Assembly: GCA_030762935.1 (NCBI GenBank)
Contig: CM060887.1
Location: forward strand, 10,966,501-11,030,500
Direction of reading: 5' to 3'
DNA from: Hymenopus coronatus
Lineage: Eukaryota; Arthropoda; Insecta; Mantodea; Hymenopodidae
Length of the DNA stretch: 64,000 nucleotides
Position 1 is the stretch's first letter. The number at the start of each line of letters is the position of its first letter. Made by a program: the position numbers and the translations under genes. Under the pieces are notes generated by a model. It searched no databases. It worked only from the letters and a program-made list of their open reading frames with translations, and was not told where the DNA came from. This document shows, piece by piece, positions 10,621-22,507 of this stretch.

Positions 10621-11308
10621 TTTTTACCCTTGTAACTTCTCGGAAGCCAGAGGTTCGGGTAAGGTGCTTCAGTCTCTCTAAGAAGTGATTTCATTGGAGA
10701 CTCTAACAGCTAATGTATACATTTGTTCTCCACAGCATCTCAGAGGAGCCGTATCATTGAGCGTTCCGCTTAACGTCAAGCCGTGACTGGTATGGCTCCC
10801 TGGATGAAAATTAGACCGCTTCTTTCTCTGTTCTCGAGGTGTAATGCCTTTGTGGCGTTCCACAATTTATTCCACAATTGAAATTCAGGAATCGTCCGAA
10901 AATGCTTCTGTTTTCTTATCTTTTCCGTTGCCCTCCTCCTACGTAGAATGTCATCTTTGGTTCGGGGCTATAGGGCGCGCGCGCATACGTCATGTATATA
11001 CCAGGCTTACACACACCGGCAAACTGAAGGTATTATTGCTGTTTCAAGTCGGGGATTTGGGGCAGAAGAGGGCTGCTTCCTGTATATCCATCTGCTTAAA
11101 ATTCTGGACACGCGGTTCGCGGTGTGCAGGGTGCTAGTGTCTGGATAAGGTGTTTACAGCAACATAAATAACCCTGGGATGAGAGGCTACAGCAAGGTTT
11201 AGAGCTACGTCATTACGCCGGATCTGCTTTCCTCACAAGATCAATTTGCCGGACGAGAGCCGTTCTTCGTCGTCCCTTTTCTTCAGCTCAGAATCATCTT
11301 TCTCTTAG
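10621..11308. other. Unassigned GC-richer spacer
   Basis: Higher GC than its surroundings, with an alternating GCGCGCGC patch near 10975. Short open frames (for example 10844-11137) have no recognisable domain. A captured host fragment or old transposon is possible. Confidence 0.3.
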
Positions 11309-11347
11309 TTACTTTCTCTACACGTACTATGTAATGCACACAAAAAA
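11309..11347 (-). mobile_element. Helentron-like palindrome-end fragment
   Basis: Only ACTTTCTCTACACGTACTAT and a few bases remain before an A run, where the next copy starts. Confidence 0.65.
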
Positions 11348-11349
11348 AA

Positions 11350-12371
11350 ATCTGTGTTCCATTCACATGACTTTCTCTACATCTCTGTAACAAATTATTG
11401 TTAAAAAGTTTGTTTAACAAACTAAAGTCATTTCGGGGGTTTCGAATTACAAATAACTCGTTGTCTGTAGGTTTAAACCATTCTATTTCCTCTAACACGC
11501 ACACATTCGCTCTCACATACGTACTTCCAGACTCTGTGGGGGATAGGGAATAATTCTGGTTAAAGAAAAATTCCCGCCCCAACCGGGAATCGAACCCAGG
11601 ACCTTCGGGTGAGCAGTCAGCTCGCTGACCACTCGACCACGGAGGCTTCATGCTTATTTACTTCATGCTAATCGAGAAAAAATTAGCGGAAATAGTCTTA
11701 TTACTTGTTTCCTTGTAAGTAGAAGCTAAATAAGGGAGTATCATAGGTTAAAGTGATAGTCAAAAGCTGGTTGCTATGTGACTGTGGTTCCTTTGTATAA
11801 ATGAACAGGAGTTGACAAATTCCTTATGAGAAAGCTATAAGTTTTTTAAAACTAAACCCAACCACAAGGAATATTTCGAAAACTATCAACTCCGCGAAAA
11901 AAGTGTATATAACATGTATCGTGTGCTTTAAGTCGCTCTATATTTTTGTGTCGCAAATTTTTGTCTATCTCTCACGGTTTACTAGCTATGCAAAATCCAG
12001 TAAAATTCATGCAGAATAAAGACGATTCCAGAGTTTATTCCCAGAAAATTCAAGATATGCATTTTACTTGCCATATAAATGTCTTTAATATACGGTATTT
12101 TAGTAAAAATCTTTTAGAGATATTTTAATCAAAATCGTTAGAGCCATTAATGGGAAAATCAAAATTTCCGGAAATGTTTCTATGTAAAGAGTAGTTTGGT
12201 GTGAGGGATTTTCTTCAAAATCTTCGTGTCGCATCCCTGGAGGATGCTTAACTTAAATACCAAGTTAGGTATTTTACCGACTTTTCGTTTTTGAGTTGTG
12301 TTCAAGGACATAAGGACACACACATATGCGGATCTTTTTCTAATTTTTTTTATACAGGGGATCCTAAAATG
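11350..12371 (+). mobile_element. Helentron-like element, SINE-split and truncated before its hairpin end
   Basis: It starts TCTGTGTTCCATTCACATGA. A SINE occupies 11411-11650. The body then continues to the ACACACAT run and the T run at about 12345, and ends shortly after. The hairpin end is missing and an opposite-strand piece begins at about 12372. Confidence 0.8.
11411..11650 (-). mobile_element. tRNA-derived SINE, family S3
   Basis: On the minus strand it starts GCCTCCGTGGTCGAGTGGTC (A box region) with the B box GGTTCGATTCCCGG. It continues with a core holding CAGAGTCTGGAAGTACG. A second copy in the same orientation lies at 52487-52763. This one lacks a clear poly(A) tail. Confidence 0.85.
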
Positions 12372-12951
12372 TCTATTTAAGTTTTGTGTCTTCCAGGGAT
12401 GCGACACGAATATTTTGAGAAAAATCCCTCCACCCCTAACTACCCTTTACATGGGAAAAAATTCCAAAATGTTGATTTTCTTAAAAATGACTACGATTTT
12501 GATTAAAATACCGTATATGAAAGATATTTATATGGTAAATAAAATGTATATCTTGAATTTTCTGGGAATAACCTCTGAAATCGTCTTTATTCTACAGGAA
12601 TTATACGGAACAGCTAAACCGTAAAAGATGGACAGAAAGTTACCACACAAAAAATGTTGAGCATTTAAAAACACACAATTTATGTCAGATACATTCTTTT
12701 CGTGGAGTTGGTCGTTTTTGAGATATCTCTTGTTTTTGGTTTCAGCTTTGAAAAACTTATACTTTTCTCATATAGGAATTTGTCAACTCCTGTCTATACA
12801 AACAAACGATCTTCAGTCACATAGCAACCGCTTTTGACTATCACTTTAACCTATGGTACTCCCTTATTTCGCTTCTGCTAATTTTTTCTCGATTAGCATG
12901 AAGTAAATAGAAGCATAAGCTAAGCTAATTCATGTGAATGGAACAATCATA
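12372..12951 (-). mobile_element. Helentron-like element, left-truncated
   Basis: It starts in mid-element at the palindrome-to-body region (ATTTAAGTTTTGTGTCTTCC) and runs to a diverged TCATGTGAATGGAACAATCA end. A short deletion removes the AGAGAAAG box near 12925. Confidence 0.78.
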
Positions 12952-13107
12952 TTTTTTATTGTGTTTAGAAGCAAGGGTGGTACGGACTTTGCTACCTAGG
13001 CGGGCAGTGTCGCATGGGTCGGGTGACCGTACATGCTGTCGAAAAATACTTCAGTTTAAAATATTACCTACATATTTATATTTTACATATCTTAACAACA
13101 TTGGAAA

Positions 13108-13353
13108 GCCCGCCTGGGTAGTGTGGTATTAGCGTGTCTGCCTCACATTCAAAAGGCCGTGAGTTCGAATCTCGCTTAGGGTGAGTTACCCGGATAAGGT
13201 TTTTTTCGGGGGTTTCCCTTATTCTGAGAAGACGATAGTCGAGTAACTTTAATCTCCATGGACCCCGAGATCATTTGAGCATCATTTCACCAATTTCATT
13301 CATCGTCCGATAACCAACCAGGTTAAAGGACGTTAAAGTAAAAAAAAAAAAAA

Positions 13354-13384
<31 letters not shown>
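13108..13384 (+). mobile_element. tRNA-derived SINE, family S4, with poly(A)/(TAA)n tail
   Basis: The head GCCTGGGTAGTGTGGTATTA and the B box GAGTTCGAATCTC are tRNA-like. The core holds CCATGGACCCCGAGATCATT and the tail CCAACCAGGTTAAAGGACG, followed by an A run and about ten ATA/TAA units ending near 13384. No second copy was seen in the window. Confidence 0.82.
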
Positions 13385-13659
13385 TTTTCCTAGCATCCTC
13401 CATCTACACGCAAGCTGCCAAAATATGATCGCCGCATAATGAGCAAATATTCCTACCAGCTTCATCAACTACCTTACGGGTTTTCCACCCTCCCAACCTG
13501 AGCCACGCTATCCCCGATCTTTGGTTCATACCCAATTTTAAAATATGTTTCTTTACCCCACCCAATGTAACTGCAATGACGGTTTGTTTCTACATTCAGA
13601 TTCTATTTCCTGCCTGTTTATGTCACATAGTCCTCTTTTTACTTTATTCACGACGTTAT

Positions 13660-14562
13660 ATCTATTTTCGCTGCCCGTTTGCCAAATATCGTTTAAGCCA
13701 ATCTTTGATAATCCCCGTTTCTCCATAAGGCAGCTGTTCCCATTCCTCACGAAGAGTATTTCGGAGATCTGGAAGTGTCCTCGGTGGAGGTTGGTGGCAT
13801 CAACTCGTCTTCCTAATCTACATCCCAGGCATGCTCTATAGGGTGCATATCCTGGGACAAGAATGGATATCAATATAGTCGTCCATCAGGTGGGCTCTAT
13901 GCGGACGTGCATATCGTCCATAAAGATGAAGTGTGGACCAACAGCACCGCTGAGTGCAGTTTCACTATCTCGTCTTGGCGTTTGCAGTACCACCGTCGAA
14001 GATGTGCAGATCTGTACGTCCATTGAACATTATTCCCGCCCACAAGAGTATGCCATGACCACCAAATGGCCATGTTTCTACAGTGTTTGTGGGATGAAAC
14101 CGGTATCCACGTTCTCTCCAGATTATTGTGCAACAAAATCATTGTTCAAACTGAATATGGGTTCATCTATATACAGCACGTTCCTCCATTCATTCAAGGT
14201 CCAATGTTGACGTTGGTGACTCCATTGTAAACGGACTGTATATGTACTCGAGTGAGGGGGGCACACACTACTGGATGTCTGGCATAAAGACGTTTCTGTT
14301 ACATAGTTTGCCTCAAAACTCGAACGCCTGAGGAGGCTGCAAGCACGGAAGACAGGGATTCCCCAATGTCGCTATGCTGTTATGGTCAAATGCGGCGTTT
14401 TGATGCATGGGCATCCGACGAACAACTTGTGTGTCTTGGAATTGTTTTCAAAGCCTAGGACTGAAGAGACTGCGGTCTGTGTCTGCCCTGTCTCTAGACG
14501 GCCGACGATTCTACCCTTCAAAATAGGGTCTTTTGGTGTTTTCCTGTAAACAATTTGCAAAG
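13660..14562 (-). pseudogene. Tc1-like transposase, decayed
   Basis: The minus strand holds collinear pieces of a Tc1-family DDE transposase. The HTH N-terminal part comes first (14372-14560: KDPILKGRIVGRLETGQTQT). Next is the central catalytic region around 13900-14140, with ETWPFGGHGILLWAGIMFNG and DLHIFDGG. The stretch ARPHRAHLMDDYIDI corresponds to the second catalytic Asp motif, and a C-terminal piece reads LRNTLREEWEQLPYGETG. Several stops and frameshifts separate them, one falling inside the Asp-Asn-Ala-Arg-Pro-His motif. Length matches a normal Tc1 protein of about 340 residues. No terminal repeats were found. It cannot encode an active enzyme. Confidence 0.82.
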
Positions 14563-15030
14563 AAACGGTATCCTCTCTTCACAATGAGAAAACAATAACG
14601 AATGAGCCACGCACTGTTTTGCTTCTCTGGTTCTGTTTACCTTTGAAGCATGTACCTCTTACTGTCGTGATATTGAAAAGATTAACATTCGCGTTATCTT
14701 TGTTGATAGAAACCTCTCAGATAACCCACTGATTATTCTGGGAAGTCGCCGAAGTTTTCCAGTGCACCAATGAGCGCGGCACTTCAGCCAAAGAATACCT
14801 AGAAACCACAAATGACAGATGGACGTTAACTATAACTGGGGCAACAGATCTGGACATGTGAAAATCTTAATGAGAGCTAGGAAGCGAGTTGTACTTTCAG
14901 ATAAGTCGATTCATGCCTGTCACAGTCAATGTCAAACATCTGTCACCTCTTATGCCCTGCACTGACAAACACGTGTTTTCATATGTATATTCATAACTAC
15001 AAAACATCTATACAAATGGCCTACTATATA
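14563..15030. other. Spacer containing a dispersed repeat
   Basis: Apart from the repeat at 14664-14826 shared with 61.4 kb, nothing was recognised. Confidence 0.35.
14664..14826 (+). repeat. Dispersed repeat R1, copy 1
   Basis: Diverged copy of 61449-61622. Shared blocks include CTTTGTTGATAGAAACCTCT, CACTGATTATTCT, GGAAGTCGCC and CTTCAGCCA. The family is unidentified. Confidence 0.7.
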
Positions 15031-15034
15031 AACA

Positions 15035-15290
15035 ATGTCAATCGTCTGCCTCCAATTCTTCCACACCCGACAGTCCTTCGTCTTCGCTCACGTCATTGTG
15101 ATCATCAACGTTAACGCTACTTCCTGCACCATTATCCTGGATTAGAATTCTTTTTGATTTTCTACAATTCTTTCGTATGATTTTCAATGTTCTCAACATG
15201 TCGACATACATTTTCCCATTGTGGCCTGCCAATTTCTGCAACTCGCTGGCGACACAACTGTTCCACATCTTTTAATTTAAAAGTGAATAA
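15035..15290 (-). pseudogene. DDE transposase C-terminal scrap with acidic tail
   Basis: One minus-strand frame reads VEQLCRQRVAEIGRPQWENV then CRHVENIENHTKEL, a pattern like the C-terminal helix region of Tc1/pogo-type DDE transposases (W....RH...E). A neighbouring frame gives an acidic C-terminus (DVSEDEGLSGVEELEADD, stop). One frameshift would join them. No catalytic core is visible. The family call is tentative. Confidence 0.42.
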
Positions 15291-15879
15291 TTTTCTTTCT
15301 TTCTTATCTTTGAGAACTCAGTGAAATATCAGTTGCCTTGGCTACTCTTTCATTCACTTTCTACAGGCTTTTGGAGAACTCGGGGAACATATATTTTCTT
15401 CCTTCATCTCTGCCTCTTGTTTCATGAAGTCAAGGACATTTGCAATTATTTCTCTGCTCTAAGTAATACCTTTCCACTTAACTTTGAAAACGTAGGAGCC
15501 ATGGTAAAAAAATAAATAAATAAATAAAATGAACACTATTTACTGCCCCTTTTGAATACAAACATATGAGTAACACTTCCGATACAGACTGTACAAAGTT
15601 TGCTCGCTGTGACCTTAAATAAGCAAAGTATCATATCACAAACTCCGATAAGCTAGACTCGGTAGCTGGGTTGGGGCGGTCAGGGTCACGATTCTAGAAG
15701 TTTTGCGCCGGCAATACACGTGGAGTAAAACACGGCTTGCAACATCTGTTTCATTCATGTAGTTTTTCTTGTGAACTTCACATGTGCAAGTGGTGTTGAC
15801 TGTGTATTCTTAAATATTTGGAACCAATTTAGCTGATATGGGTACGCCTCAAACATGTCGTAAGAGAGCGGAATGTGAC
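15291..15879. other. Unassigned spacer
   Basis: It may contain untranslated parts of the two transposase scraps on either side. A short (AAAT)n run lies at about 15508-15528. Confidence 0.3.
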
Positions 15880-16075
15880 TCCTCCTATACGTAACAATGT
15901 GACTAAAGTGTTGAGAGAATGTGTACCGAATATAGATTCCAGTGTGTGGGAAAGATGTGTTCAGCACACCATACAACAGGAACGAACATTTCAACTGCGG
16001 GATGTTTCACATGGCAATGCTTCCTTTGTGATATATGAGTGACAGCGAGGAAGACGAAGTTAATGTCAGTAGAAA
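15880..16075 (+). pseudogene. DDE transposase C-terminal scrap, second lineage
   Basis: The plus frame reads NNVTKVLRECVPNIDSSVWE followed by RCVQHTIQQERTFQLRD. It has the same W.RC..H...E layout as the scrap at 15.0-15.3 kb but in the opposite orientation and with a different sequence. A shifted frame just downstream encodes SDSEEDEVNVS, an acidic tail. No catalytic region is left. Confidence 0.45.
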
Positions 16076-17279
16076 ATGTGGTTAGATTATTATTATCACC
16101 ACTGTATAGTACTCTCGTTGCACTTAATAAGAACCTTGCTAATATTATTACTCACTATGTACTCTAAAAAATAAATGTTCATGTGTGTAACGTGTTTACT
16201 TGAAGAAAACGTGACAACGTTGCTTTCTGCGTCACTGAATACTGTGGGCGACCTCCGGTTCGATACTAGCTCCTTAGGTTTTGTCCTCTTACTGGTCAAG
16301 ATTGATTTTAAGATCTGTGAGCGGTACAACAAATAAGCCTTTGTGTGAATAACACAGCAGATGAAATAGTAAATGTTGCCAAGAAATCAGCTCGCCATTT
16401 GTTACTCTTGCAACACAACTATTGTTCTCAGATAACGACGGGAGGCCGTGAATGTTATTACGACTGTAACTGCAAAAGAAGTTTGAAGGAATCAGGAAAA
16501 CTCGGCATGACTGAAACAACTCAAAAGAGTGCCCAGAACTAACCTTGTTTTCGTTTCTACATCTCTTTAAGTATACTTCCAACCCTTTCAATGCCACATA
16601 TTTCGACAATCTACAATTTACACCGTATTTGTTCTCTGGTGAGAAAACCCCAACACACTCGATTTGATGATCCCACGGTCGACAGTAGGGTTAACCCATT
16701 CACTAGTTTGTTGGACTTTTTTTGCCTTTCAAACGGCGACTGGACGATTTGAACTGTCTCTGCCATGTGTTACTACCTGCCTGCACTTAGAAACATTTCC
16801 GTACAAAAGAAATACCTTCTAGACATTGCTGTAATTTCCCTGGCACCAACATCATTTGCATATCTATTATTATATTGCTATTCAAATTATTATTATTTAC
16901 TATATTGTTAACTTGTGATTATTTTAAATTAATTATCTGAAAATAATCAGTCTCAATACCTGCAATCATATTGCAGCCTTTGATGTCGCTCATGTTAACC
17001 TTTTCAGTAGTACGGTTATGCCTATCACAGACCACATTTAACCCTTTGTTGCCTGTTTTAATCGTAACTATACAAATAGGGTTGTACTCTAGGATTAATT
17101 TCATGTTATACTAACCTTCATCCATAAACAACAAGTAAACAAGACTGTTTTATATTGTAAATATATATATATAGAATTTTTGCCCTAAAATTGCAGTGTT
17201 TTTTTAAATAAATGAAAGAATAAAACCGACATAACTACAGTCACATTAATTTCCAAGCATCACACCGATTATTTTACTT
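16076..17279. other. Unassigned AT-rich spacer
   Basis: Open frames on both strands near 16290-16610 are short and lack motifs. The part at 16830-16920 is TTA/TAA-rich, and (AT)n occurs at 17158-17173. Confidence 0.3.
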
Positions 17280-17390
17280 GGGCTCTCCCCGTCCTTTACC
17301 ACTATCACTGGGATTTGAACTTGCAACATTTGGCTTTGAATGGATGGCCAGTCCATTATCTATCACCTAACATTCATGACCATTTTAAAC
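17280..17390 (-). mobile_element. tRNA-like SINE fragment, family S8
   Basis: The minus strand holds the B box AAGTTCAAATCCCAG near 17305-17325 and a tRNA-like head further right. GGGCTCTCCCCGTCCTTTAC is shared, with changes, with 22793-22870. Confidence 0.6.
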
Positions 17391-17498
17391 ACTTTTCTAT
17401 TAGTGTCTTTGGCAAGATTATGAAAACTGGTTTAAAAGAGTTTAAACTTTTAATTGGAAAGAAATAGATTAATAGACATTTATTTTATTTTTTATTTT

Positions 17499-18151
17499 TA
17501 CTTTCTCTACACGCACTATGTACATGGTGTATAGAGAAGGTATTGTATTGCACCCAAAAATTTGATACCGAGATTTCACCGGAAACATATGTTTTGAGAC
17601 CCCCTGAATCCAAAAAAGGCATTTTTAGAAAAATGTCCGTGTGTGTGTATGTGGGCAGCATAGCTCAAAAACGAAAAGTCCGATAAAAACCAAACTTAGT
17701 ATTTAGGTTTGATATCTTCCAAGGGTGCGACACGAAGATTTTCAAGAGAATCCCCCCACTCCCAACTTTACATGGAACTTTTTTTTTAAAAAATGTTGAT
17801 TTTCTAAAAATCGGCACTAACGATTTTGATTAAAATATCGTATATTAAAGATATTTACCTGACAAATAAAATGTATATCTTGCATTTTCTGGGAATAGCC
17901 TCCGCAGACTACTTTACTCTGGGTGAACTTTACGGAATTTTGCATAACTGGTAAACCGTAAGAGATGGACAAAACCCTACCACACAAAAAATCACTTTAA
18001 CCTATGGTACTCCCTTATTTCGCTTCTACCTACAAGGAAGCAAGTTATTAGTCTATTTCTCAATTAGTATGAAGTAAATAGAAACATAAGCTTTTTAACA
18101 ATAATTTGTTGCAGCAATGTAGAGAAAGTCATGTGAATGTAACACATCAGA
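17499..18151 (-). mobile_element. Helentron-like element with internal deletion
   Basis: Both ends are present (ACTTTCTCTACACGCACTAT and TCATGTGAATGTAACACATC). About 200 bp are missing at 17990, where ACACAAAAAATC joins directly to ACTTTAACCTATGG. Confidence 0.88.
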
Positions 18152-18793
18152 ATTTTTTTTACTAGAACTCCAGTTTTAAACTTGAATTAAAGGAAAAATG
18201 GCATATGTAGTATACCAATGCAGGCAACTAAGGGTTAATGTGAGGCACACAACTGATAACGGTTAATAACGCTCACTCACCATTTTCCCTTTCAGTTCTG
18301 TGCCTTCGGAATTAACTTTTGGACACTAATGTACATACGATTCCTATAGAAGCCAAAAACACAAGAAAATAAAGATAAGAAGTTTGCAAAGTTATAGAAA
18401 CTGGTGAGGCAATTACCTATGTTAAAAGCGAAAGCCGGTACAAAGGAAAAGACGATAGCCATGTTTCATTGCCGCATTAATATCCGAAGTGCAGTGGAGT
18501 AGAAGGTTTCGAACGTTCCCATTAAAGCACAGCCCGCAGGGTTTTACTGCTGCATCTGCCGAACGTTTATTTATGGAAAGCAATATGCGAAAAGATAGCT
18601 GTATGAATGCCACAAGACAGGAAATAAGTCTGCTTTGTTTACAAGACGCATGCGCACAGCACCAACCAAATATTTGATACAGTGTAGGCGTGTGTTCTGC
18701 ACTGAAGGGAACATCCATTCTGTTGTGAATACTTTCAGCTTCTAACTGTTGTTTCATTTGTGCGAGACTGCATAAGAGTAGCTTCATTTATTT
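18152..18793. other. Unassigned spacer with overlapping open frames
   Basis: The minus frame 18422-18787 (121 residues) and the shorter plus frame 18489-18677 overlap. Neither shows a motif I can name. The open stretch is GC-richer than its surroundings and might be a captured coding fragment. Confidence 0.3.
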
Positions 18794-19487
18794 TTACTTT
18801 CTCTACACGTACTATATACATAGTGTATAGACAAGGTATTGCAGTCCACCTAAAAATTCGATACCGAGAATCAAAAAAAAGCAAAATATGATATTTAAAT
18901 TAAGCATCTTCCAGGAATGCGACACGAAGATTTAGAGAAAAATCCCCCCAACCCAAACTACCCTTTATATGGAACTTTTTTCGAAAATTTTAATTTTCTC
19001 AAAAATGACTCTTACGATTTTGATTAAAATACCGTATATTAAATATATTTACCTGACAAAAAAAAATATATATCTTGAATTTTCTGGGAATAGCCTCTAA
19101 CGACAACTTTATTCAGGATGAATTTTACGAAATTTTGCATAACTGCTAAACCGTAAGAGATGGACAAAAACTTACCATACAAAAACTGTAGAGCACATTA
19201 AAACACACAATTTATGTTGTTTACATTTTTTTCGTGGAGTTGATAATTTTTGAGATAATCCTTGTTTTGGGTTTCAGCTTATAAAAAATTAAACTTTTCT
19301 CACACATGACTTTGTCAACTCCTGTCCATACAAACAAGGAACTTCAGTCACATAGCAACTAGCTTTTGACTAACGCTTTAACCTATGTTACTCTCTTATT
19401 TCACTTCTACTTACAAGGAAGCAAGTAATAAGACTATATCTGCTATTTTTTTCTCGAGTAGCATGGAGTAAATGGAAGCATTAGCGT
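18794..19487 (-). mobile_element. Helentron-like element, GT run deleted, right end missing
   Basis: The palindrome end is intact. The segment from CGATACCGAGA jumps to the palindrome-body region, losing the microsatellite. The copy stops at GGAAGCATTAGCG before the TCATGTG terminus. Confidence 0.82.
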
Positions 19488-19585
19488 ACACAAGATTTTT
19501 TTATTCTTAGGAATTACTGGATATGCCATTTCCGCTCTTGTTTTCTTTTATTTCCGTTCTGTTTACCTACACTCAAAATGTAATG

Positions 19586-19655
19586 GAACTATCGCATTCC
19601 ACCCAAAAATTTTATATGGAGATTTCACCGGAAATATATGTTTTGAAACCCTAAT
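19586..19655 (-). mobile_element. Helentron-like internal fragment
   Basis: Only the segment CACCCAAAAATT to TTCACCGGAAATATATG is left, about 70 bp. Confidence 0.7.
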
Positions 19656-19954
19656 TGTTTCCAGGGCCATCCCTGGGCCTTAGGGATCGCCGGGGGCTTC
19701 GTAACTTGTGAAGAAAATGGCGTGTTATTTATGGACGCTCTTTAACTGCTATGGTTCTCAGCGTCTCATTCTAAATTGGGCGTGAAAGACAGCTTAATTT
19801 TGTTCTGAGACCTCTTTATCAGGCTTGAAGTTCTTTTACGTAAATTTAAAACATAGAACCAACGGATTTACTTCCCTTCCCAAGGAAGTCATGCTAAGCA
19901 TTTTTACGCCCGATAAAATTAATCGCCCTCCGCCGGGTTTGAAGCCGCGACCTG
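19656..19954. other. Unassigned segment before the tandem array
   Basis: It includes an inverted repeat CCAGGGCCATCCCTGG at about 19672-19687. Otherwise nothing was recognised. Confidence 0.3.
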
Positions 19955-21290
19955 TCCTGCTATCCAAATAATTTCCAAACCTTTCTTTAATTTTGATGCC
20001 CACGTCGAAATACCTTCCATTCTCAACTGTTCATGGTAAAATACTGCCCTAGTTAGAGATTGGATGAAATTTACTAAATAGAACAAGAAGCAAGCGATTT
20101 TGAAAGATTGCCAGAAGCTACTTTTCCGTATGTCTGCCTGTCTTGTGCAAAATTCATAATTTTTGGTGAACCTCTGGGATTGTTTAAATGTTCCCCACTC
20201 CGATTTTAGCCCAGTCCAATGAAACGTTCTATGTGCAATTTTTTGCTGTGTGGTTCTTAATCTTTCTTCAAATACTCCGTCTGTTTGCCTTCCTCGCCAT
20301 CCAAATGTATCTCATCCCAATACTTGCCAAACCTTTCTTTTATGTTGATACCCACGTCGAGTTGCCTTCCATTCTCAACTATTAATGGTGGCACACTCCC
20401 CTAATTAAATTGAATGACATTTACTAAATAGAACAACATGCATGTGATTTAGAGAGACTGTCAAGAGCTGCGTTTCCTTATGTCTGCCTGTTTTATGTGC
20501 AAAATTTATAATTCCTAATGAACCTCTGAGAGTGCTTTAATGTACCCCACCCCGATTTTAACCCATACTGTACTTCCAATGAAAACTTTTGCAATATCAT
20601 AGATCTGGTTCTTAATGTTTCTCCAAATACTCCGTCTACTTCCCTGCCCCGCCATCCAAATGTATCCCATCACAATTGTTTCCAAACCTTTCTTTAATTT
20701 TAATGCCCACGTCGAATTACCTTCCTTTTTCAAATGTTCGCGGTAGCAGACTGCCGTAATTAGATTCGATGAAATTTACTAATTATAACAAGATACAACT
20801 GATTTTGATATATTGCCAAGAGCTACGTTTCCTTATGTCTACCCGTCTTAAGCAAAATTCATAATTCCTGGTGGAGTACCTTAACGTACCTCTCTCCGAT
20901 TTTAGTTCATACTTTCAATGAAAACTTCTCCATGCCATGCGCAATTATTTGCTGTCAATATCACAGATTGGTTCTTAATGATTCTCCAGATACTCCGTCT
21001 ATTTCCCTGCCCCGCCATCCAAATGTATCCCATCTCAATAGTTTCCAAACCTTTCTTTAGTTTTAATGCCCACGTATTTAATTACCTTACATTCTCAACT
21101 GTTCAAGGTACAGACTGCCATAATTAGAGATGGGATGAAATTTATTAAATAGAACAAGAGGCAGTGATTTTGAAAGATTGCCCAGAACTATCTACGTTTC
21201 CTTATGTCTACCTGTCTAGTGTGTAAAATTCATAATTTCGTAGTGAATTTTGTGTACTTTAATGTACATTTAACAACATGCATGACTGTT
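19955..21290 (+). repeat. Tandem repeat, four diverged units of about 350 bp
   Basis: The block [T/G]CCATCCAAATGTATC followed by CCAAACCTTTCTTT and CCCACGTCGA recurs at about 19961, 20298, 20653 and 21016, spaced 337, 355 and 363 bp. Each unit also carries ACTAAATAGAACAAG, a TTATGTCTGCCTGTC block and CTCCGATTTTAG. Units have diverged considerably, so this is an old array. The sparse open frames hold no domain. Confidence 0.88.
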
Positions 21291-21969
21291 AAACTGCAAG
21301 CGAGAAGTCATTAGGCTGACCTAATCCCTTACCAAAACTAGAAGGGTTATTGCAAAAGCTATATGCATACTGAAAATGTTGGTTAACAATCAACGCAATC
21401 AAACTCCGATATGAGGTTTACCTTGGTTTCCGTGCTCAATGAACGGTTTTTTGAACGCTTGGTAAACTCGGCTATTCGCTGAAACAAAGCCCCCTTCCTG
21501 ACGTAGCCTTGCCTACTCTATGTACACAAGCGCTGAGCTGCATGTCTAATAAATCCGCCAACCAAACAACTATCCTCGCTGTAATATGTAGTCGGTGGAA
21601 AGATTAATAGCTTTAATAAGGTAGGGAGGAGGGAAAGACAGACAGATGCAAGAACAAGCAAGCAAATCTACTTACAATTTAAGCTGACAATGCGATACCC
21701 TTCCTTGTCAAGCTTCTTCGTTATTCATGGATGGATAAAGTCTGAGAAATTAAAATCTGCTACCCTCCGGCAAGCTAAGGGGGTTCCCCGTTGCCATCTT
21801 TCAGGAACCATCACACATAGCAACTATGAAATTATTGCGCCTTTAGAGCGAGTTTATGACGTTTAAGGGTTCACAAAGTGGTGAAAACTGAGAAAAATGA
21901 TTTTCTTTTCTCCGCATTTATTAATTAAAATTTTCGTTTTGATTTTATTTAGAGGCCTAATATATTTTT
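21291..21969. other. Unassigned spacer
   Basis: It begins where the tandem array loses similarity. No repeat or coding feature was recognised. Confidence 0.3.
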
Positions 21970-22460
21970 ACTTTCTCTACACGTACTATGTACCCAAACA
22001 TTCGATACCGGATTTCACCGGAAATATATGTTTTAGGGAACCCTGTCCCTTTGTGTATGTATGAACACGATAACTCAAAAACGAAACTTGGTATTTAAGT
22101 TTAGCATCTTCCAGGGATGGGACAGGAAGGTCTTGAGAAAAATCTCCCAACACCAAACTACACTTTACATGCAACTTTTTTCAAAATTTCTCTTAAGATT
22201 TTGATTATAATATCGTATGTTAAAGATATTTACCCTACAAATAAAAGTATATTTGAATTTTTGGGAACGGCCTCTGAAGACTACTTTATTCTGGATGAAT
22301 TTTACGACTAAACCGTAAGAGATGGACAAAAACTTACCACACAAAAAATGTTATAAACATTTTTTCGTGGAGTAGATCGTTTTTGAGATATTCCTTGTTA
22401 TTGGTTTCAGCTTTAAAAAAATTGTACTTTTCTCATAAGGAATTTGTCAACTGTCCACAT

Positions 22461-22463
<3 letters not shown>
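21970..22463 (-). mobile_element. Helentron-like element, heavily deleted and right-truncated
   Basis: It begins ACTTTCTCTACACGTACTAT, lacks half the palindrome and the GT run, and has several body deletions. It ends at GGAATTTGTCAACTGTCCA, where a GA microsatellite begins. Confidence 0.82.

Positions 22464-22502
<39 letters not shown>
22463..22502. repeat. (AG)n microsatellite
   Basis: About 20 uninterrupted AG units replace the missing end of the preceding element. Confidence 0.95.

Positions 22503-22503
<1 letters not shown>

Positions 22504-22507
<4 letters not shown>

Noticed and set aside
13271..13468. Minus-strand frame with a run of tyrosines
   Set aside because: It is a translation of the poly(A)/(TAA)n tail of a SINE.
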